64,000 bases of DNA from Symsagittifera roscoffensis. Taxonomy: Eukaryota; Xenacoelomorpha; Acoela; Convolutidae. The position numbers and the translations under genes were made by a program. Positions 62,558 to 64,000 of the stretch are shown here, in pieces. The notes beneath the pieces were generated by a model. The model did no database searches and was not told the DNA's origin. It worked only from the letters and a program-made list of their open reading frames with translations. Position 1 is the first letter of the stretch, and the number at the start of each line of letters is the position of its first letter. The stretch is from NCBI RefSeq assembly GCF_963678635.1, contig NC_087063.1, positions 35,252,540 to 35,316,539 of the forward strand. The letters are read 5' to 3'.

Positions 62558-64000
62558 CTGAAATGAGAGGAATTGCTAAAACTTAGTGCCATAAGCTTTT
62601 CACATGATTCCTGCATGGTAATCATCAATAATAGCAAATATGCTGCATAATTATCAGCATCTACAGAAAACTATTCTGAAAGAAACTGACAAATTTAAAT
62701 TATAAGCATTAGCTCACACACTTCAACTTACGGTTTGGCAGCAGGTTCAGGTGACTCTTCTTCGTCATCTTCATCGTCATCTTCATCCTCGTCGTCCAGA
62801 TCGTCGTCGTCATCCTCATCGTCGTCTTCTTCCGGTTGTGGGACTGGCTGTTTCAATTTTTTAGCTGGCGGTTGAACAGCTGCACCCTTTGCAGGAATCG
62901 CTGCCTCTGGAACTTTCACTGCCTTCTTTTCTGAAAAGGACACTTTCTTCACTGGTTCTTTCGCTGGCTTTTTGCTTTTTGCAAGCATAGGCGACTCCTC
63001 TTCGCTGGCATCCTCGCTGTCAGTGGGATTGGCCACTTCTTCTGCCTCGTCATTAATAAATGAGTTTTCGAACTCGTCTTCAGAGTCAACTGACATGTTT
63101 GCCACCATCGAATGCGTTCCTAGAGCAAATTTGACACTGCTACACTGTTTTAAACAAAAATAACCTCGCGAATATGGGTTCCCCTTAACCTAATTAACTT
63201 GTTAAGCATTGACGTCAACGACAGCAAAATTGACCGCGACAACAAAATATTCTACTATTTTTTAGCTTGTGCTTCCATGATTCCATCATAAACTTATTTC
63301 ATCTTCCTGCATTATTTCAATTTAGAGTTGAATAGACATTTTGACAGATTTTTCTCATCTAACCGAACAGGTAGACGGGTCCTGTGCCTTTGGTGAGTGT
63401 GAACTGGACGGTGTCATCTGACTTGAGGTTGAACACACAGTTGGCCATGTGGTCCTTCTTCAGAATGCACAGCACTCCGGTCGAGTAGTCCTTCTCTTCA
63501 GACTCATCTTCGTCCGCGTCCATGTCTGGGATCATGCTGTGCTTGTATTTCACAGACACAACCTGGTAAATAATTATACATAGTAAAAAACAAAACTAAG
63601 AACGTAATTTTACTGTTAAAGCCCTTCAGACATGTTGTTGTTCGCTCGTTCGAATCTTACCCAAGTTATTGTTCAGAAATTCAAAACTTGTTCGATTTCA
63701 TTATTTGGTGACCAGAGATCTCCGTCCGTTCAACCATAATGACACCAACGAATCTTCGCCGTGAAAATTAAAAATAAACCTTGCGCAATGGAAAATGCCT
63801 GCAACCGATATTAATTCTTCACTTGCATCAGCTGCAGTAATAACAAAAATCAATTTAAACCTGTGTGTCTGCCCCCTCTCCTCCATAACTGGCATGTGAC
63901 AGCTGCAGTGTCTGCTGGATATTGATGTCTGCCTCCTGGTCATCATCGTCGTCCGCGGGAGTCCAGGTCACCGAGTTCTTGTCCTTCGTCAGTTCTCTGG
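61990..64000 (-). CDS. Nucleoplasmin/nucleophosmin-like histone chaperone with RGG tail; 5' end outside window
   Basis: Exons: 63861..>64000, 63364..63562, 62732..63119, 61990..62557, all GT-AG with matching phases. The first two give a nucleoplasmin core: RELTKDKNSVTWTPADDDDD, LQLSHASYGGEGADTQ, VLCILKKDHMANCVFNL, then the family landmark KGTGPVYLFGTHSM (compare GPVYLSGQHLV). Exons 3-4 hold SDSEDE-type and long Asp/Glu runs (acid tracts A2/A3), basic clusters (KKPAKEPVKK, KFEKRKR) that may act as nuclear signals, and a C-terminal RGG/GGYRGG tail of about 110 residues ending GRGFHKKF. Nucleoplasmins are pentameric H2A-H2B chaperones; an RGG tail would add RNA binding or methylarginine sites and nucleolar targeting. 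The extra-long tail is unlike vertebrate NPM1, which ends in a helical nucleic-acid domain. Confidence 0.85.
62732..63119 (-). CDS. Nucleoplasmin-like gene, acidic/basic exon
   Basis: It has 388 bases, phase 1/2. THSMVANMSVDSEDE completes the core end, followed by the serine-rich acidic stretch, lysine/proline-rich linkers, and a nearly pure Asp/Glu run (about 35 residues) before PAAK. Confidence 0.8.
63364..63562 (-). CDS. Nucleoplasmin-like gene, second core exon
   Basis: It has 199 bases, phase 0/1, from VVSVKYKHSM to TGPVYLF. The donor GTTAGA lies inside an apparent TAG stop (FG*), which splicing removes. Confidence 0.85.
63861..64000 (-). CDS. Nucleoplasmin-like gene, core exon (partial)
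   Basis: It is open at the window edge and ends ADTQ with donor GTTTAA. It contains the early acidic loop DDDDDQEAD (tract A1 position) and strand ADINIQQTLQLSHAS. Confidence 0.8.

Overview
The window is animal nuclear DNA: AT-rich, intron-bearing, with GT-AG introns and many decayed repeats. The genes are of metazoan type (a cohesin loader subunit, a rhodopsin-like receptor, a nucleoplasmin-family histone chaperone, a discoidin-domain secreted protein). Together with a copia element and tRNA-derived repeats, this suggests an invertebrate. I cannot fix the phylum; a tunicate or another marine invertebrate would fit, but that is a guess.

All four genes I can support read on the minus strand. 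From right to left: (1) a nucleoplasmin/nucleophosmin-like histone chaperone with an RGG tail, four exons between 61990 and the right edge, first exon(s) outside the window; (2) a single-exon rhodopsin-type GPCR, 55389-56780; (3) MAU2/SCC4, the cohesin-loader partner of NIPBL, which I could rebuild exon by exon (15 exons, 13954 to about 47036, about 623 codons, all junctions in phase); (4) a secreted protein with an F5/8-type-C (discoidin-like) domain, starting at 13482 and continuing off the left edge, with its domain split by an intron of 11.85 kb.

The rest, about 90 % of the window, is intron and intergenic repeat. The large intron of gene 4 holds a diverged tandem array of about 2-kb units (about 1.4-8.65 kb). 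The 18.3-kb intron 13 of MAU2 holds LINE fragments, a decayed Ty1/copia element with both LTRs (28229-32632), tRNA-like SINE copies and part of a 168-bp satellite. Other MAU2 introns hold a hAT-type MITE with an 8-bp target duplication and an apparently perfect 626-bp tandem duplication. A larger 168-bp satellite array lies at 53.2-54.7 kb.

The most unusual signal is a short hairpin module (ACACAGRGGCGAAGC, a short spacer, then GCTTCGC and a CACNNGCGA-like flank). It occurs about 16 times, always in the same orientation, and is joined to several otherwise different repeat bodies. It looks like a shared 3' tail of LINE/SINE-type elements. The other dispersed families I traced also seem to lie in one direction. 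A fresh copia insertion site can be read because an uninterrupted paralogous copy of the target repeat survives 1 kb away.

No function links the four genes. MAU2 (cohesin loading) and the nucleoplasmin-like protein (histone storage or chaperoning) are general chromatin genes; the receptor and the discoidin protein are cell-surface or extracellular.
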